NCBI GenBank assembly: GCA_022885665.1
Contig: JAGQDJ010000179.1
Span: 92,113 to 156,112, forward strand
Origin: Triops longicaudatus
Taxonomy: Eukaryota; Arthropoda; Branchiopoda; Notostraca; Triopsidae
DNA: 64,000 nucleotides
Direction: 5' to 3'
Numbering within the stretch: position 1 is the first letter of the stretch; each line of letters begins with the position of its first letter. The position numbers and the translations under genes are program-made. The notes under the pieces are model-generated. The model was given only the letters and a program-made list of their open reading frames with translations. It was not told the origin of the DNA and did not search any database. This document shows positions 1 through 13,200 of this stretch, piece after piece.

Positions 1-1429
1 CTGCGGCTCTCCAGGCGAAGGTCTGTGTGTTTGAAATGTTGTGTACTGTGATGCTGATGGGTTAAGATTACCTTAGCATATGCGAAAATATTCGAAACTT
101 GAAGTGCGTGGCGACGGAAAGAGCCTCTAACGTTCGAATTAAAAGCTGCAGTTTCAAGTGGATGTTGTGTACACTGTGGTGTTAATCGTGCTAATTGAAC
201 GGATTATATACCATTAATGGTTGTAAAGAAGGTAATCAGATAGGTTTGAACTGGATTATATAGCGTATTCTTCTTGTTTAGGCTATTTATACTCATCCAA
301 TTGTCAGCTGAAGAGTGAAAGGCAAGTGTGAATGGGTTGGAATGCGGTTCGTAGCTGGAAGAAAAAGGGCGAAAAATCATTCTAATGGCCCGAGCCAGTG
401 CCAGCAAACTTTCAAAAAGATTATTACGAGCTGAAAGATTTGCCGAAAATTTATTATTTTGGGTATTTAGCGCTACAGCATGGACTAAAAACGGGTTCAG
501 GTGTAGACCAAAGTTGTTGATTTATCAACTTTTTCGTCTGTGTGCGTTTTGAATTGTTTTAGCAAGTCTGCGACGAGCTGTGATCACTTCAAGTGGAACT
601 CACAAACAAGACATACAGACACTAAGAAAATATAAAGAGGGAAAATAAAAAAGAATAAGGGGTTGAGCGGAAATTTATAGAGGAATTATAAGCTTAGTCA
701 AGAATTCTTCTGGGGATTTGCACTTCCAGATGAATTAGCTTTCAGAAAAAGTGCACGGACTGGGGAGTTTCTCTGTTATTAAAGGGTTTTAAAAGGGATT
801 GTATGCGGCGGAATGGAAGGTAGGAACGCCAACGCGAAGAGGCAAAAAGAAGATGTCGAGAAAAAGGTTCTCCTGAACAGCAATATATGAATGCCTTATG
901 TAGAAGGCCCAAAGCAAATTTGCTGTTGCTGTGGCTGTCGCCATTAAGTCCCGCCATGGTGTCTCTTTCGTATTTTTTTCCCCTGCTTCTCCGTAGAGAT
1001 ATTTTTAAAGCAATTTTTTCTTCTCAGGGTCCTAAATTGTCATCTTTGCTTCTTTTCCACTTCAACAAACTCGTGGCGCTAGGAAAATGATTAAAAAAGA
1101 AGGCTTAAGCTGTCTTTTAAACTTTCGTCAAAGGAATTTCTGCTTAGACGTGAAATAAGAGCTTCAACATTGTGAAAAACTGACAGCTACTTTAGATAAT
1201 TCCATGAATTTTAAATTTGAGGACATGTTCATCCTAAAATAAGAAATTTTCATTATATCGTAACTTAATTTTCGGATAGGAATTATAACAGGAGTCGAAA
1301 ATTACCTTCTGAAATGAAAAAGGAACACATTCTTTAACGGTTTGCTTATGTTTCAGAAAAACTGACAAACCTACATTAAGCTTCGATTATAGTTGAAAGA
1401 AAACCGAGTCCAGTGTTCGAAATTTAAGT
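1..1429. other. Upstream non-coding DNA, no gene recognised
   Basis: AT-rich sequence with only short open frames that have no recognisable domain, no codon-like pattern and no convincing splice framework. I see no RNA gene. It is either intergenic or distal 5' flank or intron of the gene that begins at 7254. Confidence 0.5.
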
Positions 1430-2560
1430 CAATTCATATGTTTTGGGCGTGATTTATACTCGCTCAATGATTCCTTAAAACTGTGTTTTAGAGCTATAAC
1501 GCTTCAAGAAAGCTAGCTGAGCCATAATTACATGTGAAGTGCAATTTGAATAAGTTTTTGTGGATTTTAAGACGAATGAATCCTATTAGCTCATTTTGAC
1601 TTGTTTTACGTCAAGTTTTCTTGCAGTGGAGCACTAAAAAATACTGAACGTGTTTACTGTTTCGATTTATTCTAATCCCGCTTAGCGATGATATAAACTA
1701 GGTTCTGGGGCTGTTAGGTCTTTGACCAAAGTTAACTGGTCTTAAACCTTCAAACGGAGTTTCAGTCAGTTTAAAGTTTTTTTTTTTTTTTTTTTTTTTA
1801 CCCGTGTGTTTATTTCTTATTTATTGGCTACGTGTTGGTTAGACCACTCGCAGCAATGATCTAAACCCGATTCCTGGGCGGTTATGCACTGCAAAGAACA
1901 TTAATTGGTTTCAAAGAAGTATGTTAAATTGAATTTTAAACGTTCTAGTAATTCAGTAGGATTTTGAGTACCTTTCACCGCTTAAAGTTCATTTTACCCC
2001 GGTTAACGATGAGTAACGATGAGACTAACTTCTGCGATTGTAAGGTGTTTAGAAGTGTGAATTCTTTTAGATCGGATTGGACCCGTTTACCTCGTAATTG
2101 TGTAGAATATTGAATACTTCGCTGGTTTGAAATTATTAGATTCACATAGCGATAACGCAAACTGGATACTGGGGTTATTAGGCGGTTGAATAATGCTTAG
2201 TTCCTGAAACCTTTCGAACTCTGTATAGAAATAATGTACAACGATTTTGCTTGGTATTTGACTTATTTAACTAATTTGACTTGATTTAAATTCGCTTAAA
2301 GATTACGCAAGCCGGGTTCTGGGCTACTAGGTACTTTGAAGTAAACTAATTGACCACAGAAAGGTTTTTAAATAGTTTTAGAACGGTTTTCTGAAATATT
2401 TAGTTATTTTCCTTAATTTGAGTCAGCCTAGATTTGCTTAATGATGATGTAAACTTAGGTCTTTGACTCGAAAGCAGTTGGAGGAATTCTAATTGGCCAG
2501 CAAGTCGTCAGTACGAAATTTCGAAAGGGTTTTCAAATGATTCTATGGGTTGGTTAATTC
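1430..2560. repeat. Degenerate tandem repeat, about 150-bp period
   Basis: A core resembling CTTAGCGATGATATAAAC followed by GGTTCTGGGGCTGTTAGG recurs in diverged form near 1681, 1848, 2003, 2145, 2295 and 2440, and perhaps near 1450. Spacing is 142-168 bp. Each core is followed by an AACTAATTGG-like block and then a CAAAGGTTTT-like block. The copies are old and no copy has a long ORF. A poly-T run of 23 lies inside one unit at 1777-1799. It is best described as a decayed satellite-like array. Confidence 0.55.
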
Positions 2561-3863
2561 GTGTCCAATGTCTTTTGTTACCTTGTTGCTTAAAATGAAA
2601 ATTCATTCGGTGATGGGAAGTTGCAGATTAAGTTTTCCCATAGGAAAACTAGAAAACCGAGTTTTTGGGAATTTGAGTGGCATTTTCTTTCTTTGTGTGT
2701 GAAATAAAAAACGAATATTTTTGGAAATAAAAACAGAATAAAAAGAGCGCCAAGGCCGGGATTAGCTTAAGGGTCTTTTCATTAAGGAACTCCAGGAGAC
2801 TTTATCATCTTCCCAACGTGAAATATAAGTCGGAGATGTTTTTCGGGGTCCGTGCTTTTAAAAGCGTAGGGAGGGGGTTGGAGGAACGCCTGTTTTATTT
2901 TTCCTTACCTGTTCGTGGCATGGTTATGACCTGCAGAGCAAAGGAAATAAAGCGAACGAACGAGGTAGGAAAAAAACTAGTAGTTGGATTGGCGTTTTAA
3001 TATTTGGGTTGTTTCGTCAAGTTTGTGCTTTGATTTGAATTCTTTTGTGATGAGGAGTATGTTTGATATGAACCCGAAAGAAGTATGTAATTTGGGGGTA
3101 ATTTGCATAATAGGGTGTGAAGTGATTGAACTCTTTGTTCCCTTGGCTTATAACTGACAAAAAAAGCCCTGCAAAGTTAAATGGAGTTCTTTGTTTGTGG
3201 TTACTAGGGAGAAAGAAGAAGACGCGTGATGTGTAGTAAAGAGAACTGATGTTTTCATTCCCGAGCTTTTTTTCCCTATTACTTTTGGTTGTATCTTTCG
3301 TTTTTACCTTATTAAGTGGTGGTAGAGATTTCGGCGCCGAGAAAGACTTATAAGGCCTCAGTCGCGTCCATCATTCTCTCACACTCTCCGGCCCCGGAAC
3401 GGTTATCAGGAGAGAAAGCCAAACTTCCACAGAGAAGAGAGAATGAGAGAGAAAAATAAGCAGTTTTTACGTGAATGCCCGTGTCAGATAGTATCCTCAT
3501 TGTGAGGAGTTAAAAACTTGGTCCAGGTTCAAAAAAAAAAAAAAAAAAAAAGCTTGGGCCGTATAGAGATAAGAAGTGAAAAGGGCAGGGGTTAATTTTC
3601 CGCTTGGCCATTTTACTCTGAATTATCTGACGGACGTAGCAAAGTGCCCCGAGTTTGCGAGGCCAAGTTTGGTTAAAACGTTTTTGGTGGTGGTACATTT
3701 GCATCCAGTAAATCGGTTGCCGCCCTCGAGAAGGAGTCGATTGTGATCTCATTTAAAGCTCATACTGCAGGGCGTCTACCCAATCTGGCTCGAAATCTAG
3801 GTAATTATAGCGTTTACCGCGTTTTTCTGCGTTAAACGGTTCTCCAGACTTCCGAAGCGTCTG
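2561..3863. other. Non-coding DNA with a poly-A tract
   Basis: No gene recognised. It contains a 21-nt poly-A run at 3531-3551. It also contains a purine-rich GAGAGA stretch at about 3411-3455, next to a more GC-rich segment at 3330-3410 that could be promoter-proximal. Nothing here can be assigned a function from sequence alone. Confidence 0.4.
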
Positions 3864-3924
3864 TGACGTCGTGCTCCTTATAACCGTGGGCACTGTGACG
3901 TCACCGTAACGTTTTTTGACGTTT
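3864..3924. promoter_or_regulatory. Cluster of CRE/ATF-like sites
   Basis: A full palindromic CRE (TGACGTCA) lies at 3896-3903. A TGACGTC lies at 3864-3870 and a TGACGTT half-variant at 3917-3923. Three such sites in about 60 bp is unusual in this AT-rich background. CREB/ATF-family bZIP factors bind this motif. The cluster lies about 210 bp upstream of a consensus splice donor at 4173, so it could be a promoter for a 5' exon of the ihog-like gene. That link is inference. Confidence 0.3.
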
Positions 3925-4133
3925 ATCTCAGAGACGCGTATTCACTTGGGAAAAGCGTGCGTATAGCTCCTTGGACCCAGGATTTTGTCGGCCACCGTAA
4001 TATCTGTGTTAGAATCGTGCTGTGAAAAAAAAAATACATTGACCCAAAAATAAACCGTATTTTCTTAACCTTGCCACTTTTTTTTTCTATAAGGGTTCTC
4101 TGCGGATACCATTCTGCGGGATTGAGTTACAAC

Positions 4134-4172
4134 ATGGGGGACCTGTGTACTTGGACTAAGCGGCTTGATTCG
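4134..4172 (+). other. Candidate 5' exon end with short upstream ORF
   Basis: An ATG at 4134 opens 13 codons (MGDLCTWTKRLDS) that run into a consensus GTAAGT donor at 4173. Upstream of the ihog signal-peptide exon there is a matching acceptor (TTTCAG, exon from 7238). If joined, this ATG would be out of frame with ihog and terminate in the next exon, so it would be a uORF in a 5' leader rather than the real start. This is a speculative exon model. Confidence 0.2.
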
Positions 4173-4838
4173 GTAAGTTCTTGGATCTCTCTTTTTTCGT
4201 TAAAAAAAAAGAAACGAAACCATAGAATAAAAAAGACCCTTAAAGATCAAATTCAGCTTTATGATGAAAGGTAAAGAGTGGTAAGTAAGATGCAGCGGGC
4301 AAAAAGGTAAGCTTGACTCGTACTTCTCAGGGTTATCGTTTTGGGTGGAGTAATGAAATTTACGGTCAAAGGTGTGTGCAGCGTAGTGCAAATTAGAAAA
4401 AAGGATGGAAAAATCTTCAGAGAGAAATACCGACCTTTTTTCTTACCGTAGACAAACAAAGTACTAAGCCAGCTAATGACTATGGGTTTACCTGTTTGCC
4501 CTTTCGCCGGGCTGTTTTTTTTTAATTTATGAGGCAAATCTTAACCCTTTTTTAACTTTGGGTAAGTAAAAGGGTTGTGTATTAGTTATGAGGTCAGGTG
4601 TGCGTGAAGAATAAGACAGCTCCGACCAAGAAGAAAAAGAAAATTTGAAAAAAGGCTAGAAATAGCATTAGCAATCGAGCGAGATGAGGAGTTTTGGCAA
4701 AGCCGTGCCGCACGCATATTTATTTCACACATTGACACTGACACACGCCCACATGCATGCATTAATATGTACAAGTTACTAGTTCGTAAGAGAGCTGGTG
4801 TTGGAACAGTTGGAAGCCGAAACGATGTTAGATGGAAT

Positions 4839-4860
4839 ACACACACACACCACACACACA
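4839..4860. repeat. CA microsatellite
   Basis: Short (CA)n run interrupted once (ACACACCACACA), followed directly by a poly-A tail of eight bases. Confidence 0.8.
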
Positions 4861-5334
4861 AAAAAAAGACAGTGAAGGAAAAAGAGAGGAAGATGATGTT
4901 TTTTATCCGCTTAAAAAGTCACACCTGTTCGCGAGTGGCTTTGAAGCTCCGAACCGCAGGCGTGTAAAGATTATGTGGATGATAAATTGGGACATGGGTG
5001 AAAGGACGCGCAGAGGGAGCGCAATCACCAAGCTTCTACCTTTTTTCCATGAAAAAAGGGGTTCTTTTTGCACACCCATAAAATTCGTGAACAGAATTTA
5101 TGATTTTGGTTGATAAAAAAGTGCGCAAGTTTTTTTTTCTATAAACTATTTTCTTTTTGGTGGAAGAAATCTATGCTTTTTTGTGCGAGTGGCGCTCTTT
5201 TAAGGATGGGCTCACTTCCTGTGCGTTAAAAGAGCTACTCTGATCGAGGGATGTGTACTTGTCCTGGTTCTGTAAAAACTGGAGTTTTGAACAGGATATC
5301 GGCGAAATTGTCTCTTTTCATTTTTGTACGAAAT

Positions 5335-5397
5335 GTAGGGGAGACCGGGGCACCTTTGATAGGGGGTAGGTTGGGCAATTCTAATTATCTCCTCAAC
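5335..5397 (+). repeat. Interspersed repeat copy A
   Basis: This segment (GGGGAGACCGGGGCACCT, then GGTAGG, then AATTATCTCCT) matches, with substitutions, the reverse complement of 18391-18451. Two dispersed copies in opposite orientation indicate a mobile or once-mobile repeat family. No terminal structure is visible in the window. Confidence 0.45.
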
Positions 5398-7253
5398 CCC
5401 AGTTTAAAATATGTTGATAAAATGGCTGAACATTCAAAACGTGCATGTGCTGGTATACTGAAAGTTCCGGTGAAAACCGTTAACTTTTTTGAAAACTGTT
5501 TTTTCAGCATTTCGTTTTCTTCTTGGGTGTTTTCCAAAATTTGGGGAAATTACTTATTTGCAGCGTTTACCAACAGCTCATAACACGGCTCTGTGAAACT
5601 TATTTCCAGGAAAGCTGCGTATTAAGCGACAAAATAGACCTAGAATTGTCATAACTATTTTTACTTGTGTGTTTAATTTTATCCAATTTTGTTAGACCAA
5701 GGCAGGGCAGGTCTATCAAATGGGGCAGGTCTATCAAAAAGAATTTTTGACAGGTTAAATACCCTCAAATAACATGAATATCAACCTTAATCTTATTAGT
5801 AAGCTGTAAATAAAATCCGTTCACACAGTGTTAGGAGCCCTTCACGGAATACCGACACAGGATGGGAGGCATGACAGAGGGAGCACAAAAATATGCATCG
5901 GTTTCATTTGACCAGCTTTGATTTTCTAAGTGTTGGTCTTCTTTGCTGGACATAGCACCAGTGTTTACTTTGAGTACTTTCAGAGCAAACTCGCGTGTAT
6001 GATCATAAATGCTTAGACCAATATTTAGCACATCATTGAAAATTGTATGTATTATAATGGCAAAGTAACGCGCTACCTTATAAATGAAAAGGAATGTAAT
6101 AGTAAGTTTAAAGTGAAAACTAATTGTATTATGATATCGCTTTTGTCACCCACGTGTAGAACAGTGTTCGAGATTAAGCGGACGCAGAAACCGCACTGAG
6201 GCTGTCTGTAAAAGACAAAAATTATTTTATGATTTTGAATAAATCTGCGCTTGCAAATAGCGTACACTCTTTTCCATGGAAAGTGGCCCCAACAAAGTTC
6301 CCATACCTAACGCCGTGGCAGTTGCGCGAGTGTGTCCACTTTAGGCTCCTTTGAACGCCCCCGTCCCGCAGCGTCGGTTTCTTACACAGTGCCGAGCCGT
6401 TAGCATAAGTTTTTTTTTCTTTTTTTTTTTATTGAGTGTACACAATTCTTGTTGGCGGTTAAATCGTAGAAATTCCTTGTATCGTCCTAGAACTTCGCGT
6501 GTTGTGTATTTTTTGCTTCTACGGACCTTTTCTTTTTTAAGTCTGTGAGATATTTTTGAGATAGCAGTCCAATAGCAGCTTCTTTTTACTGCCTTATCAC
6601 GTTTACAAATTGAAGTGTTAACGAGAAAGGATGGCCAAGGGGTAATCCAAAGATCCAGTTTCTTTTTTCGTTCCGTCCGATTGCAACCTTGCCTGAATTC
6701 TTTGTGCCTGGCGCCATCTCATCTGAATGCAAATGACGCAGAGTTTCGAGTTTAATTTAAAAATGGGCGTGCTTTTCCCTCTGGTAGAAGCCCCTGTTAG
6801 TGGTTATACTTTTATTACTTTTATTTCCGAAATTATGTCTTTCTCACCACATTAAAAAGCTGAGCATCGTCTTCCTCCCAAAGAGAAAAGAAAAATAAAT
6901 AAAAGCTGCTGCCTGACACTGAAATTAAAGTAAGCATTTTCCCAAGCCGCTTGAAAAATGAGCAACACATTCTGTTCAGATGCCGAAATTGAGTTGTCAA
7001 GAACCAGCAACCTTTCGTTTGTAATTTACAATAAATCTACATTTTTTCTTCAACTTTCTTTTCTCCGTCTTCATCCTTCGTTCCTGTTTTCGTTTCTTCA
7101 CAGAGATCGGTACCTTAAGAATTCCGAAAAAGGACCCAGAAAAGAGAAAAGGAAAAAAAAGAAGAACTCATAAAAGCCATACAAATACGAATTCGTGCAA
7201 AAAAGGGGGAGAAGAAGAAAATCTTTTTGGATTTCAGTGTGCCACACTGAAGA

Positions 7254-10200
7254 ATGCGATGGTGCGTCATCACTACGAAGGGGGCCATGAGGGGCCTATG
7301 GGGGCTGATCCTTTCAACCACCGTTTTGGCGGTAGCTGCTGCTGCAACCTGTAAGTTTTCATCTTCAACCTTGCGTTCCTTATTTAAATTACGAAATTTA
7401 TAACTCCCTCCCCCCGAGAGATCCCCTTTTACTTTGGGTTTTTGGGTAACCAAACGAGTTTTGTACCTTTTATGGGCAAGAACCTTTTGTAAAAATAGTA
7501 ACTACCCAAGGTCCCAAGATGAAGAAGACATCACCTTTAGCGTAATTTCCTTAATTAAGACAGCACTTCTGGGGGAAATATTTTGTAAAGGATTTTAAAT
7601 CAAACTTTACTTTCTCACATCTTTTATTTTTTGCAGAGCTGCATTGCTTGATTCACACTTATGTCACTTTCGTGAAATTCATAAAATAAAAACGGGTGAA
7701 ACGTAAATTTAAGCGGTTGAAAGGTTTTAATATTTGCTAAAGTAATAAAATTTACCGTTTGACGCCGAAGGAGATCAGTCATTCATTTCAGTGTTCGGCC
7801 ACGAGATGCAAGTCCGTGCACTGTGAAGTTGGGCTTGGAGTGCAAAGAAGAGATTTTTCCATTAGATTACTGTTGCTTTTAGTAGCAAACATTTCGGCAA
7901 TGGGTTGCAAATTGTGAATGGAATGCACCGCTGGCACTCCTTCAAGTGTCGCCACTGAAGATTTGCGTCAGACCAGGCCAAATTGCAGGAAAGCGGTGTC
8001 AATTCAGATCAAGCAGAAAACAATTGTGTTAAAACTAAACTGATTTCAGTTCATTTCACACTATCGAGAATGAAATCAATTTAACTCACTTCTTTTATGG
8101 GATTCTATGAAAAGCCCATTAGATTCATTGGGTGCGTTTTTTCTGACTAGATTCAGTTGAAAGCCAGATAGGGTTTACTTTGTTGTCTCTCGCAAGCAAC
8201 TTAGCGTGTGGTCACACTGTTTGGGAATTGTAGCCATAAAGTATTGGTTCTTCCAAGGAATTAAAGCCGCCAGTTCACGTCTAAAATGTTCGAAAGCTAG
8301 ATCCCCCATACGTCAATCACCTCATTCGGGGACGTAATAGCCGTGAAAACGCGAAGATTGCACGGATTGAAAACCATCCGAAATCTTACTCGATTAGTTA
8401 GAAAAGACCAAGATTTGACGTTTTTTGAATTCTAAAACATGTTATACCGAAGTATTCTTTAAAGTAGTTCAAAAATAAGGAACAGGTTCAATTCAAAGGA
8501 ACAGAATTCAATACAGTTGACTTTAATCATTGTGTTATTTTGTTTAGTGCAGCTCAGTTATATGAATTCATGTGTATTGTCCTATTCTTCAGCCATATTA
8601 AGCCGAAGAATAGGATATAAATTGCGCCCAGTAAATTTTTAGGTTAGGTTAAGTTTCTCAGGATCAGTTAGATTAAATTGGGTTAGGTTGTGTCAGATTA
8701 AGGGAAATTGAGTAAAACTTTGACATCAGAGGCGCCTAAGACGAAAGTAAACGGATGGAAACACTGTAATTGTAATAGTAATCTGTGATGCATTTTTTAA
8801 CAAAAATCTTAAATTTTTCGCAAAATTCTTACTGATCCTTGTTCGCCTACAACTAACTAGTGCAAAAGTGTCACTTAAAAACTTTCAGATTTGAAAAAAA
8901 GCGACAAAAATAGAGCAGCATTTTTACGAGGCGTATAATGAATAAGTACCCGCAAGTCAATAAGAACTAACGCGTCAATATTCCAGAATTAACAGTGTAG
9001 CGTTTTCGTTTCTTTTCTCAACTTTGAACAAAAGATGTTGGACTTTTCTTAATTCATTATTCTGTCAAATAGACTAACGAGTCTCAATGGTATAATACCG
9101 TTGTATCTTTATTAATGATAGAGGACAAGATAATTTAATAAACTGTGCATTTTAAAGAGTGCTTTCGGTTAACGATATTATGTTCTAGCGACGATATGAA
9201 ATTAAATGGGGAACCTTTGTATTTTATTAGAACCTTTGTATATTGGTTTATTTGAAGGACGCGAAAAGGCGGAGTGAAGTTTAATTCCCTAGATCTTGCG
9301 AGTTTTGCGAACATATTCTCAGACGTTCTTACAAACATATTCCTTGCTCACTTTCATGGGAATATATACTCAGGAAAACCTTTCCAATTCTCTAAATTTG
9401 TCTAGTGTGACCTCTCGGCAAAGGGAATTTATTCCAATTCCAACGGATTTTGGACAGTGTGACCGCAGCCTTAGCTTTTTGAATATCTTACAGGTGTTAC
9501 AAGTGAATTAGTGTTTGAGGGCTGACATGAACGCTCGATTTTTTTCTTTTTTTGAGACGTGGTTACTGCGAATGGATGATGAGGAATAGTACGATACATG
9601 TTGAACTCAGTAAAATTACGTTAAAACCCATTAGTGTTCCTACTGAAGGTCGTCAAGATTGTCTTCTTTAAGTAAAAGAGACTTTCAAAGTGAAGTTGTT
9701 TAAATATTTTTTTTCTGGGTCAATTATTCCGAATTCAGTCAGTTTTTAATTCAGTAAGAACTTCAGTAAGAACTATTCGTAGTGACAAAAAGTTTTTTGA
9801 ACCCTGGACATAGTCAACCCAAATTCAACCAACCTGAATTGATTTTAAGTAAAATTTATGTAAATAATTTTGCACTTAAATTAATTCAGCTTAAATAAGA
9901 TAAGCTAAATTTTAAAAATGCTTCGATAACGTTAAAGCTACCACTTACAAGTGCACTTATGGATGAAAAACATGGGAATATTTGGTTGTCTTTTCGTCAA
10001 AAACTATTTGATCTGAACTTTTGCTTATTTGTAACCATTTTCAGTTGCCTAAGTCTGAATTAAAGTTGTAAGTTACTTTTTCTTTTAAAAATTTGAATAG
10101 TTATATGTCACTACAGACCGAAAGTTTGGAAGTGTCCTTTTTCTAGAAGTGAAGTATTTCGACGGTTGTGTTAACGTCAGATAGAATGCATGACTGAAAA

Positions 10201-13200
10201 TGTATCGGTCACCAATACTTTCAGGTTCTGTAAACTAGTTGTGTTCCCATGCTTTCTTTTGGTGGGTGGGGTTCGAAGTTCTATGAAAATAGCTACATTG
10301 CATTCCAGTAGCTTTTTGTTTTCTGTTCACTTTTTGAACTTTTTAAGTGCACAGGGTACTTGTTCCTTTGTTTGGCACTTCAATTACCGTAGCAATTAAT
10401 TGGTGGTCTGTATGCTCAGTTTTTATTGTTTGCACTCTTCTTATGTTTACACTCCTTTTTTGTCTGTCGTTTGCTTGGGTATCCCACGATTAGCCGGCGT
10501 TTACTTTGTGCGTCATCCGCAGTCATTGGTTGCGCCGCCAGGCGACCGTGTGGTGTTTGAGTGCCAAACGAATGTACCACCGGAACGCGTTGTTTGGCTG
10601 CATGATGGCAAACCGCTCAACGCACCACTTAACCTGCTTGAGAACAAAGAAGAGAATAATGCCACGCCAGCGACTCTGGCGGGGACTCGAGAAAGTGAAC
10701 GCAGTCACGACGTACGGATTTCAGGGCCATGGGGTACGCACTTGGCCGTGCGCGTGGGCAAAGCTTCCCACAAATACCGCCACCAAGCGGGAGACTACCA
10801 GTGCGTGGCCTGGTTTGGAGCGGTGGCGCTGACGTCGCTGCCGGCCAAGTTGTCCATCGCATCGCTGGGACAATTTCTGTGGCCTAATACGGACAGTGCC
10901 TTGGCCACGCCCTGGCGACGTGCAAAAACAGGGGATGAAGAGGAGGTAGGGGGCGTGCCCACCGGTGGTAAACATCGAAGTGGTGTCACTGACTCATCGG
11001 CGGAGAGTACTCAGGGACCGAGCCAACTGGTAGAGCCAGTAGGCAGAGGAGCTTCTTCGGCCGGGAGAACGAGAGGAAGTCATAGGAATGCAGGGAATGG
11101 CCAGGATAATCGGAGCAATCCCAAAACGACAGTATTGCAGCAGAAAGTATGGACGCTGGAGGTAGGAGAAGGAAGCGTGGTAGTCATTCCCTGCGCAGCG
11201 CCTTTGTCCGATCCGCCGGCTACCGTGACGGTATATTTCAATGGCCGCTCCTTGACTCCCAATGGTAAGTGCTCTATTCTTATCGTTTCCGAGAAAAAAA
11301 AAATAGATAGTGCGTTTTAACATGTGAAGTAAGAATTGATGTTACTACTACGTCGCCTATTAGGTATTAGCTGGGCTAAAACCGATAATATTTTCCAAGT
11401 TTCCTTCCGAAAGAGTTTTAATTGTAAATAAATCCCAAATATTTTTAACTACAGCACTTGAAGACCAACACCGATAAGTAAGAGTACTGCAAAAGACTCT
11501 TTGCAAAAAAAAGTGTTCAATTGCAACACAAGCCTCTATTACGATAATAGTGAACACGTATGTTTCATATTTTTGGTTTGGTTTCAAGCGCATCCTGCGT
11601 GTAAATTTACCTAAGCTAACGTAATTGAACGTATGTATGCCTACCATATTTTAGCGTAATTTTGCCAAAATCCCATAACGTAAGGTCACGTCACCATACC
11701 ACGCATATTTTGTTTCATTTATATTTTGTTCCTACTACGCCAACTATCGAGTATTAGCCACTCTAGCACGATCATTATGCTAAATTATCACACTGTGACC
11801 AAAACATTAGTTTCGTCATTAATTAAACACTGTATCTCGCCGCTGTTTTGTACACTTGTACAAGTGTCTTTTTTCTGACGAATTGAAAAATCTAGTATTT
11901 ATAGTCAAATTTCGGAACAGACTTTTCTAAACTTGCAGTGAAATAAATTTTATATAGTTTAGGTTTGTTTACTACGCCAGAAGGAAAACGGTTTTAATAT
12001 GTGAGCATATGAAGCAGCTATAGGTCGTGAAGACAAAAAGCAAATAGTGTATGTGGTAGATCTCCGATTCTGACAACTCTGATTATACCAACCACCTCGT
12101 AAATTTTTTCTTCGTTAAATGTGTTTTATTTTCACTCAATTTGAAGCGTTTACAGACGCTAAAGATCCTAATAAGTTGTATACTACTAGTACTATTACTA
12201 CTACGGAAGTCCTGTAACAGTACAAAATCTCTCGTAGTGCGCTCACAGAAACATTACCAAATAAAAATTAATTCATTTTAGCTTATTTTCCGTTTAGTTT
12301 ACGAAAATAAGTTGTTTACTAAAATATCCCTAATGAACTGAACGTGTAGCCTATATGTCTGATTTTGGTAACTATTTTAATGACTACCCTCCGGTTCCGA
12401 TAGGTTAACTAATCGGAGCTCTACTGTATTTGAAGCTTACGGTTTTCATAACGTTTTGCCGTTTAAACTGGAGCCTCCATAACTGTTGCGTTTTATTGCA
12501 GTGGTCACCACTTAATTGGACAAAGTTTATATGAATACTTCGTACAATGGAAAGAAAAGTTGACAGTCCAGTTTGAGCTCATTTAATTCAATGCACTCTG
12601 GATGTTTAATATGCCGACTGTTTGAACACTGTTCGTCTGGTCCTGAGACTATTTAAGAAAGCGGATTGCAATGTGTTTTTTACTTCTACTTTACCACTCC
12701 GTAAAATACTACCTTCGTTACGCCACTGTGCGTGGCGTATTATATATTCTATTATGTATTATTTTTGTACCGTTATATGTAGTACGTTCGTATTATTATG
12801 TATGAGTTGCTCTTGCGGAAGGAAAGGGTCTAATCGTGTGTTTTTTTCCTTCACAGAGCGAATACGTTTCATGACATCAGGGAATTTGCACATAGCTAAA
12901 GTAACTACTGCAGAAGTGGGGAACTACACGTGTGTTGCAGCTAATCACATCTCGGGGGAAATCCAGGAACACTCCGTCATTTGGCAGCTCCGCGTAGTGA
13001 AAAACCCGCCAATGGCGCCACCTGATTTTCTTCAGAGGCCCGATACTCGATACATTGCTCAAATTGGTATGTCATCCTCGTTTTAGGAAATTTTCTGCAT
13101 ACACTTTGATCTGTTGCTTTATTTCTTTATATTGATATTTGGTATATTATTTATTTTGTTGTATTTTATTTTTGATTTAGGTTCTAATGTAACGCTGGAA

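Larger units (their letters stand above)
4174..7237. other. Non-coding DNA, probably 5' flank or first intron of ihog-like gene
   Basis: No coding exon recognised. It contains an interspersed repeat copy at 5335-5397 and the CA microsatellite at 4839. Two near-identical GGGCAGGTCTATCAAA words lie at about 5706-5740. The purine-rich stretch at 7130-7220 immediately precedes the acceptor before the signal-peptide exon. Confidence 0.4.

Noticed and set aside
4134..7350. ihog start codon in the 4134 exon
   Set aside because: Joining 4172 to 7238 puts this ATG in a different frame, which reaches a stop in exon 2. The ATG at 7254 gives a signal peptide and the correct phase.
8640..8700. Interstitial telomere (TTAGG)n
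   Set aside because: Only two to three imperfect units (GGTTAGGTTAAG, GGGTTAGGTTGTG); also seen once near 53295. Too short to distinguish from chance.
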